Shown: positions 27,303 to 36,031, numbered from the stretch's first letter. The stretch: 64,000 nucleotides of DNA from Paenibacillus peoriae KCTC 3763 (GCF_000236805.1 NZ_AGFX01000012.1:1-64000), one strand, 5' to 3'. A program made the numbers and translations. Notes: generated by a model not told the origin, from the letters alone.

Positions 27303-27332
27303 AAAAAACCTCTTCAAATAAATGAGGAGGTT
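27303..27332 (-). terminator. Terminator-like hairpin after the helicase remnant
   Basis: An AACCTC/GAGGTT stem with a T6 run on the minus strand lies directly after the stop at 27333. Confidence 0.6.
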
Positions 27333-27476
27333 CTAAGAATATGGAGCAATCAGCTTAATTATTCCTGCCTGTATAGGGCTTGTATCTTGAAATTCGTCAA
27401 TGAGCACATAAGGAAACTTAGAACGAATAACCCTTAAATCCTCAGAATGATTATACAATATTCCCACATGAAAATG
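27333..27476 (-). pseudogene. Fragment of a UvrD/Rep-type (SF1) helicase
   Basis: Minus-strand frame of ~47 residues ending in a TAG at 27333. The stretch FPYVLIDEFQDTSPIQ is the Walker B/motif II region of SF1 helicases (consensus hhhDEhQDTs..Q). No upstream Walker A or downstream helicase motifs are found in the gap, so only a piece remains. Next to the ssb remnant, it suggests a deleted mobile or defence element; the parent family cannot be told. Confidence 0.65.
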
Positions 27477-27585
27477 CTAATACATAACAAAAACCTAAGT
27501 CCCTTTCTTCTCTATACTCCTGATTAGTGCTTACACTCGAAATTATACATTTCCCCATTCTCCTATTCAGTAGTCTTATTGTTTA

Positions 27586-28617
27586 CTACTCAGCAATTGT
27601 GACTTGACATATGTCAGCCATAGCGCGTTTGTTCGGTCTCGTATCCCTGTATTCCATTGCATCCTGGATGAAGCTGGGCCGCTGCACCCAGTCTTTCCAA
27701 TAATCTGTCTTTATGTTGACGGCCAAAGAAAATAATGAAGTGCCGGCACCAGCCATGATTCCTTGAGTTCGCTCATCCTCCGTCCAGCCCGCTGCCGTCG
27801 TAAGATCAATGCCGCGATAGATGAGGCGCGCTATCGCTAATAGACGGCACGCTTCCTCCAGCGAGCATTTCTCCCAGTCATGCATAGGAATCGTAGGGTC
27901 AGGCGTAAACTTCGAGATGTAGATACTGGACAAGTGAGGAAAGCTTGCTATGTCAAACAGCGTCTTCACATAATCTTCATACCGAGTTTCCTTGGGTCCC
28001 AAGCCAGCCATAATCCCGGAATCCAAGCGCAGGCCAGCTTCCTGAATGTCCCAGGCAAAGCGCAGCTTCCGTTCCAGATCATCACCTGGCTTTACACACT
28101 TGAATACCTCCGGATTTGTGATCTCAAATACGGCGCCGATGCTGGCAATGCCCATCTTCTTAAGTTCTTTCATCGTATCTATACTCATCGCGGCACCACA
28201 GTTAACTTTAATCTTCATGTCATGCAGCCCGGCATCGTAAATGCGCTGCACGATTCTCACTACCTCTTTGCCTTTGCTTCCAAGCGCAGTTCCACCACTA
28301 AGGTGAAAAGCCCTGACGCCCTCCCGATGAAAGTATTTAGCCCCCTCGACGATAGCTTCCACAGGCATCGGTTTCTGTCCCTTTACTCTCCAGTAAGGGC
28401 AATATTGGCACAACGGGCGTAGGCGGCAAGCCGTTACGCTGGCAATGCCTCCTGTAAATCGAAAAACATCACCTGTCTCTGCCTTTCGCACAGCCCTTGC
28501 CGTTCCAAACAGCAGCTGCATATTTTCGTTCGTTTCCGTATTTCTGAAAAGAAATAACGCTTCCTCTGCCGTAATGGGACGTAGCAAAGCCTGATCAAGA
28601 ACTTCATGAAATTGCAT
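27586..28617 (-). CDS. BioB/HydE-like radical SAM enzyme with a CX5CX2C cluster motif
   Basis: About 343 residues with the radical SAM barrel layout: cluster cysteines in TACRLRPLCQYCPYW (C64, C70, C73; CX5CX2C, not the usual CX3CX2C), the glycine stretch HLSGGT, and a C-terminal TAAGWTEDERTQGIMAGAGT typical of the BioB/HydE/PylB branch. A CX5CX2C motif is known from HmdB of [Fe]-hydrogenase cofactor synthesis; I do not claim that function. It is last in a minus-strand operon after an importer permease, ATPase and lipoprotein, so its substrate or product may be what the importer handles. Start ATG 28617 (AAGGA upstream) is preferred; a TTG at 28701 has no SD. Confidence 0.75.
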   Translation of the reverse strand: MQFHEVLDQALLRPITAEEALFLFRNTETNENMQLLFGTARAVRKAETGDVFRFTGGIASVTACRLRPLCQYCPYWRVKGQKPMPVEAIVEGAKYFHREGVRAFHLSGGTALGSKGKEVVRIVQRIYDAGLHDMKIKVNCGAAMSIDTMKELKKMGIASIGAVFEITNPEVFKCVKPGDDLERKLRFAWDIQEAGLRLDSGIMAGLGPKETRYEDYVKTLFDIASFPHLSSIYISKFTPDPTIPMHDWEKCSLEEACRLLAIARLIYRGIDLTTAAGWTEDERTQGIMAGAGTSLFSLAVNIKTDYWKDWVQRPSFIQDAMEYRDTRPNKRAMADICQVTIAE

Positions 28618-28757
28618 ACTCAACATCCTTTCCATTCCATCGTACACTTGTTGGTCTAAAGGCTGGACGCGCTTTAACCTGCCCATGAAGACTGAGAGCA
28701 AAGTGTGTCAGCCAGCCTCCGTTTGGCAAGTCATGCATCATAATTGTCAAGACTCTT

Positions 28758-29903
28758 CTATTCGTTGATTGGTAATTTATTTGCGCCATTAGCAGTGTAA
28801 AGAAGCAGCTTCCAATCCTCATCATCAAGTTTGTGATTCAAAAACGTTGAATAAAAATCCTGAGCCACCTCGGAAATATTGATATCGCTGAATTTATCTG
28901 GATACATCGTTTTAGCCATGGTCAGAACACCCAGCGCTGTCTCCATCTTCCCTCCCCAAGGTGAGAGCCCCGTTGGCATGATGTAAAAGTTACCACTGTC
29001 CAGCACGCTCATGCCTTTAAAACGAGTGTCATTCTTCATCTCATCAAACCGAGTCGTCAACTGCTCACCAGCAGAGCCAACCTGAAATTGGAACACATAG
29101 TCAGGATTCCAGCCGACGATCTCTTCCGCGCTTACCTCATTGTAGAACCGATCCGAGAATGCATCCTTCGCAACATTGATACCGCCAGCCATACTGACGG
29201 CCAATCCCAGAATGTTCATTTCATTGAATACCTCTGTTGTGCTATTGCGCAACACCAGTACCTTTTTTCGCTCGGATTGGGGGATATCTTTAACACGCTT
29301 AGCGACTTCGTCAAGCCATTTCTTTTCCCATGCAAGATAAGCCTGAGCTTTTTCCTTCTCCCCGACCAGATCCGCGATTGCCTTTAGCTGCGCATCTCTT
29401 CCCTCATACGGGTCACCTTTGGAGGTCACGCCATCCACATATAACGGCAGTCCCAAAGATTGCATCTTTTTGTTAGCCGCTGAAGCATTCTCCGCCGAAA
29501 ATATGATGTCTGGGTTGGCCTTCATCAACTCTTCCACATTGACGTCATTAAAGGAACCAAAATCGGGCACGGTTGCGAGATTCGGGTAAATTCTTCTTAG
29601 CCAGATATACCGGCTGGTATCAGCCATGCTGGCGACCAAATCCTCATGTCCCAGAAGCGTGAAAATTTCGAGCGCCCCCTTCCAGGAAGTAATGGACACG
29701 GACTTAATTTCGTTAGGTACCTTAATCGTATTCCCCGCAAGATCAGTCACTTCGCGTTCAGTAGAAGTCGATGCTGCATTCGTTGGTATGGACTCTGTTG
29801 CGTTCGGCACAGACTCCGTCGATTTTGCGCCGCAAGCAGCCAGCAGTGTGCTAGACATCGTGACAATCAATAGAAGTATCAGTACTTTTTTTATGTTCTT
29901 CAT
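28758..29903 (-). CDS. Substrate-binding lipoprotein of a BtuF/FepB-type importer
   Basis: A 381-residue lipoprotein: signal with lipobox LAAC (~residue 24), a T/S-rich linker, then a periplasmic-binding fold of the cobalamin/siderophore type (REVTDLAGNTIKVPNEIKSV at the start; WNPDYVFQ; LSPWGGKMETALGVL). Start ATG at 29903 with GAGGAG upstream. It is downstream of the matching ATPase and permease. The substrate could be a metal chelate or corrinoid; nothing in the sequence decides. Confidence 0.85.
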   Translation of the reverse strand: MKNIKKVLILLLIVTMSSTLLAACGAKSTESVPNATESIPTNAASTSTEREVTDLAGNTIKVPNEIKSVSITSWKGALEIFTLLGHEDLVASMADTSRYIWLRRIYPNLATVPDFGSFNDVNVEELMKANPDIIFSAENASAANKKMQSLGLPLYVDGVTSKGDPYEGRDAQLKAIADLVGEKEKAQAYLAWEKKWLDEVAKRVKDIPQSERKKVLVLRNSTTEVFNEMNILGLAVSMAGGINVAKDAFSDRFYNEVSAEEIVGWNPDYVFQFQVGSAGEQLTTRFDEMKNDTRFKGMSVLDSGNFYIMPTGLSPWGGKMETALGVLTMAKTMYPDKFSDINISEVAQDFYSTFLNHKLDDEDWKLLLYTANGANKLPINE

Positions 29904-30022
29904 GTTGCTTTCCAACTCCTCAAAAAGTATTTATATCTTTACTCACGCAAACGACACTCTTTCCTGGCCCTCCGTTCCCTATCATGCGAAAAAGGATGAC
30001 CAGCTGCGCAACAGTTTACGTT

Positions 30023-30817
30023 TCATGTCAACGGCACTACAATTTTGATATCCGTTCCAAGGGTTGTCCTGGATGTAATGCCAGTATGAACAATTTTGGA
30101 GTCCACCTTATACAGCAACCTAAGGCTGTCCTCCGTAATTACCTCGTCTGGGGGGCCACTGGCATAAATGCCACCGTCTTTTATAAGCAGGACTTTGTGC
30201 GAGTAGAGGAAGGCATGGTCAGGAAAATGTGATGCCATGATGATCGTCAGTCCCATAGCAGACAGACGACTGACCTGCTGCAATACCAGCTGCTGGTTCC
30301 CGAAGTCCAGGGCTGCCGTAGGCTCGTCCATGATCAAAACCCGAGGCTGCTGAATCAAGGCGCGAGCAATCATGACAAGTTGCTTTTGCCCACCACTCAG
30401 CTCTAAGAATCGCCTGCCCGCCAGTTCCTCAATCCCAAGCTGCGCCATCATCTCATCCGCCAGCGCTTCGTCATCCATTGTCGGTGATTGGAATACGCCA
30501 AGGTGCGCCGTTCGGCCCATCAGGATTACATCCAGCACTGAATAGGAAAATGGCGGATTGTTGGCCTGCGGTATATAACCAATAGTCCGAGCGACCTCTG
30601 CTCTGCTCCATTGCGCAATATTCGCTCCATCGACCGTAACAGACCCGTCCAAGAGTGGAATAAGACCTAGAATGGATTTGAACAAAGTCGACTTGCCCGC
30701 ACCATTGGCACCCAGAATACAGATTACTTCCCCTGTTTCCACACTGAAATTAATCTGCCGCAACACGGGACGCTTGTGTGAATAACCACAGACAGCATTA
30801 TTGATGGAAAAGGTCAT
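30023..30817 (-). CDS. ABC transporter ATPase (FecE/BtuD type)
   Basis: A 264-residue ATPase: Walker A GANGAGKST (~residue 36), Q-loop IPQANNP, signature ELSGGQKQL (~residue 135), Walker B VLIMDEPTAALD. Start ATG at 30817 lies 8 bases after AAGGAG; that SD overlaps the permease stop, so translation is coupled. It powers import by the FecCD-type permease upstream. Confidence 0.9.
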   Translation of the reverse strand: MTFSINNAVCGYSHKRPVLRQINFSVETGEVICILGANGAGKSTLFKSILGLIPLLDGSVTVDGANIAQWSRAEVARTIGYIPQANNPPFSYSVLDVILMGRTAHLGVFQSPTMDDEALADEMMAQLGIEELAGRRFLELSGGQKQLVMIARALIQQPRVLIMDEPTAALDFGNQQLVLQQVSRLSAMGLTIIMASHFPDHAFLYSHKVLLIKDGGIYASGPPDEVITEDSLRLLYKVDSKIVHTGITSRTTLGTDIKIVVPLT

Positions 30818-30822
30818 GTGTA

Positions 30823-31854
30823 TCACTCCTTGTTGTACATCATCAGCGTTATGAAGAATGGCGCTCCTACAATAGCAGTCAGTACACCAAGTGGGACCTC
30901 TTTGGCCGTCAACGTCCTGGCGAAGTTATCGACGAGCAGCAAGAATGCCCCTCCCATTAGTACCGAGGCGGGAAGCATTACCTTGTTGTTCGGACCGACG
31001 AGTCTTCTCGCCAGATGTGGAATGACCAGTCCAACCCAGCCTATTAGACCTCCGATGGAAATGGAGGCCGCCGTCAGGATCGTAGAGTTCAGGATTACAA
31101 TGATACGGAGGCGCTTCGTCTCAATTCCCAAGGCTTTGGACTCATCCTCACCCATCGACATGACATTTAGCCGCCAACGCAGCAGCAGTAGCGGGACAGC
31201 TCCGATCAACATGGGGATCATGATCCATACAACTTGGGAAATCTCGATGCTCCCCAGACTCCCCATCAACCAGTAGGTTAAGGTTGGCAGTTTGTCATTC
31301 GGGTCAGCCATGAACTTGATCATGGAAACGACCGCATTGCATAGGGAACTGATAAAGATGCCCGCTAAAATAAGTGCCAGCGTCGGTTCCTTTTTAATCC
31401 TCCCACCTATGTTATAAGTCAGAAATATCGCTACCAGACTGCAGACGAACGCCAGAATCTGCACCCAAACACTCCCAAAACCGCTGAATATGGCGATTGC
31501 AGCACCTAGTGATGCGCCTGATGAAGCGCCGAGGATATCTGGCGAGACCAGCGGATTTTTAAATACAGCCTGATAGGCCGCTCCGGCCAATGCCAGCGCA
31601 CCTCCTACCAGAACGGCAGCAATCAAACGCGGCAGACGGATGAATAACACAACTGTTTCTTGACTCGTATCCCAGGTTTTTGCCATGGGTATAGCTCTTG
31701 ACAAAATAATCTTAAGTACCTTATCAATCGGGATCTCAAATCTCCCGAAATTAAATGAGCAAAGAAACAGGACGATCAGAACAAGTGCTATCCCAAAGAA
31801 CTTGAGCCTCGTCAAGTATTTGCTTCTTCGCCGAACCATCAAATGTTGCTTCAA
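30823..31854 (-). CDS. FecCD/BtuC-type ABC permease
   Basis: About 343 residues, ~9-10 membrane helices, with family motifs RLPRLIAAVLVGGALALAGA, NPLVSPDILGASSGASLGA and GLIGWVGLVIPHLARRLVG. The best start is TTG at 31854 (GGGGAGG 8 bases upstream); a GTG at 31902 has no SD. It is first in the permease-ATPase-lipoprotein-radical SAM operon. The promoter region carries a 19-bp inverted repeat (31923-31978). Confidence 0.88.
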   Translation of the reverse strand: MKQHLMVRRRSKYLTRLKFFGIALVLIVLFLCSFNFGRFEIPIDKVLKIILSRAIPMAKTWDTSQETVVLFIRLPRLIAAVLVGGALALAGAAYQAVFKNPLVSPDILGASSGASLGAAIAIFSGFGSVWVQILAFVCSLVAIFLTYNIGGRIKKEPTLALILAGIFISSLCNAVVSMIKFMADPNDKLPTLTYWLMGSLGSIEISQVVWIMIPMLIGAVPLLLLRWRLNVMSMGEDESKALGIETKRLRIIVILNSTILTAASISIGGLIGWVGLVIPHLARRLVGPNNKVMLPASVLMGGAFLLLVDNFARTLTAKEVPLGVLTAIVGAPFFITLMMYNKE

Positions 31855-31922
31855 ATACTCATGCCTCCCCATGAAGTCTGCTAGAACATAAGGCTCTTCC
31901 ACTCTGTCAAAACGTCTACAAT

Positions 31923-31978
31923 TTACATTTAAATATATCTATTTATAGCTAATTATAATTAGATATATTTAAATGTAA
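31923..31978 (-). promoter_or_regulatory. Long AT-rich inverted repeat over the importer/radical SAM promoter
   Basis: Arms 31923-31941 and 31960-31978 are perfect 19-bp reverse complements (TTACATTTAAATATATCTA). Nested at 31949-31962 is a perfect 14-bp palindrome, CTAATTATAATTAG, whose TATAAT can serve as the minus-strand -10 box with ATTACA 16 bases before it. This suggests a repressor covering the promoter. It does not match Fur, Zur, MntR or PerR consensus boxes that I know. Confidence 0.65.
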
Positions 31979-31984
31979 TTGACA

Positions 31985-32230
31985 TAGCTCACATCAGGCA
32001 TCTTCAAATGAAGATAATAGGTCAAACGGATCGAACCAAGGAAGATTTTGCGGGTGGGGAATGTGGTGATAAACCGTAGCGAAAAAGCTATTACAAGAAA
32101 GGTACATTAAAAAATAATGATCTTTTCAATTTATTTTTCTCATGATATTTTAATGTGTCCTGTGTAAGCTGGATGATGAATCCATGAACATGGCTCTGTT
32201 AGCCGTTCATCATGAAAGAAGGTTGTATTC
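31985..32230. other. Intergenic region before the phosphoesterase gene
   Basis: No coding frame seen. Near its end an 8-bp stem ATGATGAA/TTCATCAT with an inner CCATG/CATGG (about 32172-32212) precedes the phosphoesterase SD and would form a 5' UTR hairpin. Nothing else is supported; no cobalamin riboswitch box was found. Confidence 0.4.
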
Positions 32231-33160
32231 TTGAAAATGAAAACACTGATAACCGCCATCACTCTATCAGCAGCTTTCTGTACGTTGTCTCACGTTGGTT
32301 GGTTTACTGTCAGCTCTGATGCTAAGGCCGTTCAATCCACAGCCTGGGCTGACTCCTCCGTAAAGGCTAAAGCATCTCAGCCCAGTGCCGTCAAATCCCC
32401 GCAGCGTATTGACCATATCGTCATTGTGGTAGAAGAAAATCATTCGTCGAAAAAAATCTCAGGCAATCCCTCCGCCCCATTTATGAACGACCTGATGAAA
32501 AAAGGTGCGAATCTGATGAATCATTATGCGATTGAACATCCAAGTCAACCGAACTACCTGGATCTATTTTCCGGTTCTAATCAGGGCGTCCACAATGATT
32601 TGACTCCTAAGAAAATGAACACCAGCAATCTGGCTTTGCAGCTTATACAGCATGGCTATACGTTCGGGGGTTACTCGGAGGGGCTGCCTCGAACCGGATT
32701 TACTGGTCCATATGATCTGAAAACCCTGTATGCGCGTAAACATAACCCATGGGTGAATTTCACCAATCTACCTGCTTCAATCAATATGCCTATGACCAGC
32801 TTTCCACAAAACTTCAATCAGTTGCCGACGGTCTCTTTTGTCATTCCCAATCTGAACCACGATATGCACGACGGCACGATCCGGGAAGCAGATCAATGGC
32901 TACAGGCCCACTTATCCTCTTATGCTCGTTGGGCCCCGCAGCATAACAGCCTTTTGGTTTTAACATGGGATGAAGACGATATGAGCAGCAAAAACAAAAT
33001 TCCGACTGTAATCATAGGTGCTCATTTGAAAAATGGCCCCTATAATGAGAAAAGCAATCATTTTTCCATGCTGCGCATGATTGAACAATTATACGGATTG
33101 GATTTGCTCGGCAAGAGTAGAACGGCCCCGCCGCTTAATATATGGACATCAGGCTCATAA
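32231..33160 (+). CDS. Secreted phosphoesterase / acid phosphatase (PF04185-like)
   Basis: A 309-residue protein with a signal peptide (KMKTLITAITLSAAFCTLS..., cleavage near residue 32). The mature part matches the phospholipase C/acid-phosphatase family: HIVIVVEENHS (metal site, ~residue 63-72), HPSQPNYLDLFSG (nucleophile region), FVIPNLNHDMHDG, LLVLTWDEDD and SNHFSMLRMIEQLYGL. It hydrolyses phosphomonoesters or phospholipid head groups outside the cell. TTG at 32231 has AAGAAGG 8 bases upstream; an ATG two codons later is possible. It directly abuts the next gene. Confidence 0.82.
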   Translation: MKMKTLITAITLSAAFCTLSHVGWFTVSSDAKAVQSTAWADSSVKAKASQPSAVKSPQRIDHIVIVVEENHSSKKISGNPSAPFMNDLMKKGANLMNHYAIEHPSQPNYLDLFSGSNQGVHNDLTPKKMNTSNLALQLIQHGYTFGGYSEGLPRTGFTGPYDLKTLYARKHNPWVNFTNLPASINMPMTSFPQNFNQLPTVSFVIPNLNHDMHDGTIREADQWLQAHLSSYARWAPQHNSLLVLTWDEDDMSSKNKIPTVIIGAHLKNGPYNEKSNHFSMLRMIEQLYGLDLLGKSRTAPPLNIWTSGS

Positions 33161-33952
33161 ATGTCTAATATGAGGGTGAAGTATGACTTGAAGGAGATTA
33201 ATCATTTGGATGTATTGTATAGCAAACGCAGTAATAACCATGAAATCACGGTGTACGACACCTCGGAACTATACGGTGAAAAGGGGTCATTCCGTGTCAT
33301 GCAATTTTCAAATGCAGCTGTCCAGGGTGCGTTAGATTTGAATGATCCGCAACGTATTCTGTTCGAATACCCCAAAGCTATCATCCATCTGATGGAGCTG
33401 AACGATCCTTCGTTCGAGGACGTATTTGTTATCGGGCATGGAATTGGAACGATTGCTCGCCATTTTACAGAAAAAAACTTTAGAATTGCAGAGCTGGATG
33501 CCTTGGTCGTGAAGTTAAGCCAGATCTTCTTTGGATACGATAAAGACAATGTGACGATTGGGGATGGACGTCGCATTTTGGAGCAGGAGGCATCGGACGC
33601 TTATGACTATATTATTTTGGATGCCTTCACGGAACAGGGAACGCCACTGCATTTAGTATCCAGAGAATTTTTTAGGCTGGTCAAAGAAAAACTGGATTCC
33701 GAGGGCTCTATCATCATGAACTTAATGGGCAAAAGTGAACACGATCACGTGATCAATGCCATTCATACGACATTGCGTGAGGAGTTCGCTTATGTTACTG
33801 CTTTTTCATTACCCTCGGAAGGCGCTGCTGATATTCAAAATATCATCATCATCGGCCGGCACAAACCGATCCGATTTCAGATACGTCAAATGGCCGGCTT
33901 TTATGAGATTACACTTGGTGAAGGTCATATTTTACGAGACACTCATGCTTGA
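33161..33952 (+). CDS. Spermidine-synthase-like methyltransferase-fold protein
   Basis: A 263-residue Rossmann protein resembling the SpeE fold: VFVIGHGIGTIARHF (~residue 90-105, nucleotide-binding turn), ELDALVV (acidic end of strand 2), DYIILDAFTEQGTPLHLVSREFF (acidic loop). Many polyamine-synthase residues are altered (no GGGDG motif), so substrate use is uncertain. The ATG abuts the TAA of the phosphoesterase, suggesting translational coupling. It could act with that enzyme or be a methyltransferase of unknown target. Confidence 0.65.
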   Translation: MSNMRVKYDLKEINHLDVLYSKRSNNHEITVYDTSELYGEKGSFRVMQFSNAAVQGALDLNDPQRILFEYPKAIIHLMELNDPSFEDVFVIGHGIGTIARHFTEKNFRIAELDALVVKLSQIFFGYDKDNVTIGDGRRILEQEASDAYDYIILDAFTEQGTPLHLVSREFFRLVKEKLDSEGSIIMNLMGKSEHDHVINAIHTTLREEFAYVTAFSLPSEGAADIQNIIIIGRHKPIRFQIRQMAGFYEITLGEGHILRDTHA

Positions 33953-33979
33953 GTATCCAAAATCCGTCGGCTGGCTTCT

Positions 33980-34672
33980 TTAATGTGAATCGTCTCCTTG
34001 TTGCATCCAGAGAGATGAACGATATTTGGATTTCAAAATAATCAAACTGCGTTGACTGCCATATTGCATAATGGACGGCCAAATTTTAGGTCGTACACGT
34101 CTGCGGAATCCCAAAACAAAGCGGACAAACCGAGGCGAAATGTCCCAAATACGGACCGCTTCCTGCTCTATTTCTTTGGGCAGCTCCTTAGAGAAAAGAA
34201 AGCGATTAAGCGATCGTGTAATCACTCCTGTTATCGCCTCCATCGTACTAACATCCATTACAATGATCGTGTCAGCGCGCTGAAGTCGCTCGGTAAAATA
34301 ATAATCATGATAATTCCCTTCAATGATCCATTCTTCCTTTTCGAGCACTTCTTTCAGCTGTTTGAGAAATTGTTTGTCCGTGCTCCGCTGCCACTCCGGT
34401 CCCCAATACAAATCATCCAGCGAGATGTGCGGCAAATGATTCCGTTTGGCAAGACGTTTGGCCAAGAAGGTTTTGCCGCTTCCTGGCGAACCGAACACGA
34501 TAATGCGTTTGGCGTGCCGCACAGCAAGAAGCTCGTCATCCAGCCTCCGATGCAGGCGCAGCATGGGGTACATCATTCGATAAAACAAACCTGCCACGAA
34601 AGAACCTCCCTTTAAAAACAAATACAGGAGGAACAGCGGCAGAAAAACGAGGGCGTATTTCATATTGTTCAT
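33980..34672 (-). CDS. Membrane-anchored P-loop kinase-like protein (FlaR / AAA-type)
   Basis: A 230-residue protein. The N-terminal hydrophobic segment (ALVFLPLFLLYLFL) is followed by a Walker A GSPGSGKT (~residue 62-69), HISLDDLYWGPEW, WIIEGNY and a TIIVMD strand. The P-loop part resembles FlaR-type 'topology modulation' proteins, which are adenylate-kinase-fold enzymes of unclear substrate. The membrane anchor is uncommon in that family. Start ATG 34672 with AAAGGAG upstream at a rather long spacing; a later ATG at 34663 is possible. Confidence 0.65.
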   Translation of the reverse strand: MNNMKYALVFLPLFLLYLFLKGGSFVAGLFYRMMYPMLRLHRRLDDELLAVRHAKRIIVFGSPGSGKTFLAKRLAKRNHLPHISLDDLYWGPEWQRSTDKQFLKQLKEVLEKEEWIIEGNYHDYYFTERLQRADTIIVMDVSTMEAITGVITRSLNRFLFSKELPKEIEQEAVRIWDISPRFVRFVLGFRRRVRPKIWPSIMQYGSQRSLIILKSKYRSSLWMQQGDDSH

Positions 34673-34733
34673 CAAGCGACCTGCTCCTTTTACAGTTTCA
34701 GCAACAAAAATTAGGCTGGCTTCTCTTCTTTAT

Positions 34734-35780
34734 TTATGTATCTTTCTCCTTAAAATACATGCCCTTAAAAAACACAAATTTTTGCGAATGTATGCCGTAT
34801 AACTGCTTAGACATGGAATGAAGCTTATTCAAAGAGAGGGTCTCTGAAACTGTCCGATCCGTTTGAAGAGTTAAGGCGGCACAGCTGATTCCAAATTGGC
34901 ACACCTGCTCCATTGGGTATCCTTGGATAATACTATATATCATTCCGGCAATAAAGGCATCTTCTGCACCCGTAACATCGATAACTTCCGGAATGTGTTG
35001 TATGGAAATCTGTCCATGAGTTCCATCCTGAGAGGTGAATACAACACTGTCCACTCCCCGGAACAGAATTACATTTTGAACTCCGAGTTGATGAAAAATT
35101 CGGGCTGCGTCCAGTAGCTGCTGATCATCCGTAAATTGCATTCCCAAATAGGCTTCAGCTTCCATCCGGTTACATACCAGCCAACTCACCCCTTTCAAAT
35201 TTCGAGGAAGTCTTCTCATTTTGGAGGCTGATACTGAAGCAACGACAAGCGGGATCTGATGCTCATGGCATAACGGTATAATGGAAGAAATGATGTTCAT
35301 AGAGAAATTAGTATCCAATAGCACCAGTCGAGAGGAGGTGATTAAGGGGATATTCTCCAGGATCGCTGAAGGACGAATCTGGTCATAAATGTCCATCTCT
35401 GCTGTCGCAACAATCAGCTCTCCATGCTCGTCCAGCAAAGCAGTGTAAACCCCGGTTGACGGTTCTCCCTTGACCTGTAGAGGAACCACATTCATGTAAA
35501 GCCTGGACTGCTCGACTATAAATTCACCCTCCGCATCATCGCCAACTGCGGTTAGCAGACTAACCTGCTGGCTGAGCCTCCCCAAATTTTCGGCTACATT
35601 GCGAGCCACTCCACCGCAGGATTGCCGCCTGGTATTGCTCGGATTGGAGGTGTGAAGCTGAAATGCACCTTTAACCTTAATTTTCCGGTCTAAATTTGCT
35701 CCCCCGATGCATAGTATTTGTTGTTTAGTGGGCCAAGGCTCGTCCAGTTCATTTTTGTGGCTTAGTTTTAATTTCATCAT
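34734..35780 (-). CDS. PfkB-family carbohydrate kinase, pseudouridine-kinase-like
   Basis: A 348-residue ribokinase-fold protein. SNPSNTRRQSCGGVARNVAENLGRL (in two parts: SNPSNTRRQ and GGVARNVAENLGRL, ~residues 46-70) resembles pseudouridine kinase PsuK/YeiC. The C-terminal catalytic motif reads DVTGAEDAFIAG, where most members have GAGD: the second glycine of the anion hole is Glu, which may weaken or alter activity. SD AAAGGGG before the ATG. No psuG glycosidase neighbour is seen. Confidence 0.7.
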   Translation of the reverse strand: MMKLKLSHKNELDEPWPTKQQILCIGGANLDRKIKVKGAFQLHTSNPSNTRRQSCGGVARNVAENLGRLSQQVSLLTAVGDDAEGEFIVEQSRLYMNVVPLQVKGEPSTGVYTALLDEHGELIVATAEMDIYDQIRPSAILENIPLITSSRLVLLDTNFSMNIISSIIPLCHEHQIPLVVASVSASKMRRLPRNLKGVSWLVCNRMEAEAYLGMQFTDDQQLLDAARIFHQLGVQNVILFRGVDSVVFTSQDGTHGQISIQHIPEVIDVTGAEDAFIAGMIYSIIQGYPMEQVCQFGISCAALTLQTDRTVSETLSLNKLHSMSKQLYGIHSQKFVFFKGMYFKEKDT

Positions 35781-35955
35781 TTGACCCCTTTCGCGAATCT
35801 ACTCGCGCTGGTTGTTTTTATTTTGTAAAGCAATGAATTAGATTTTATAGAAAATAGGTACTTACTAAAATTAACACGTTCCAAATGTCGAATTCCCAAG
35901 AACGATGTCGAATCTTTTAAAATACCCTGAAATGAAAATGCAGCTACTCTCCACA
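35781..35955. other. AT-rich intergenic region
   Basis: No coding frame or clear regulatory site seen; it presumably holds the kinase promoter. Confidence 0.3.
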
Positions 35956-36003
35956 ACAAAAAATCACCCTATCGTAAAAGCCATCCATTACGATAGAATG
36001 ATT
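35956..36003 (-). terminator. Rho-independent terminator of the GH27 gene
   Basis: A 9-bp stem CTATCGTAA/TTACGATAG extended outward by ATCA/TGAT is followed by TTTTTTG on the minus strand, ~55 bases past the 36060 stop. Confidence 0.75.
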
Positions 36004-36031
36004 TAATTAAAATAGAATGATTTAATTAAAA
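35994..36031. repeat. 19-bp tandem duplication
   Basis: TAGAATGATTTAATTAAAA occurs twice in a row (35994-36012, 36013-36031), the first copy overlapping the terminator's outer arm. Likely replication slippage. Confidence 0.8.

Noticed and set aside
27333-27476. Active defence-system helicase (for example a Gabija-type GajB)
   Set aside because: Only the motif II region survives (~47 residues) and no partner nuclease or other helicase motifs lie nearby.
31855-32230. Cobalamin riboswitch upstream of the BtuCDF-like operon
   Set aside because: I looked for the conserved B12 box and the long structured leader on the minus strand. The gap before the permease start is too short and holds only the AT-rich inverted repeat.
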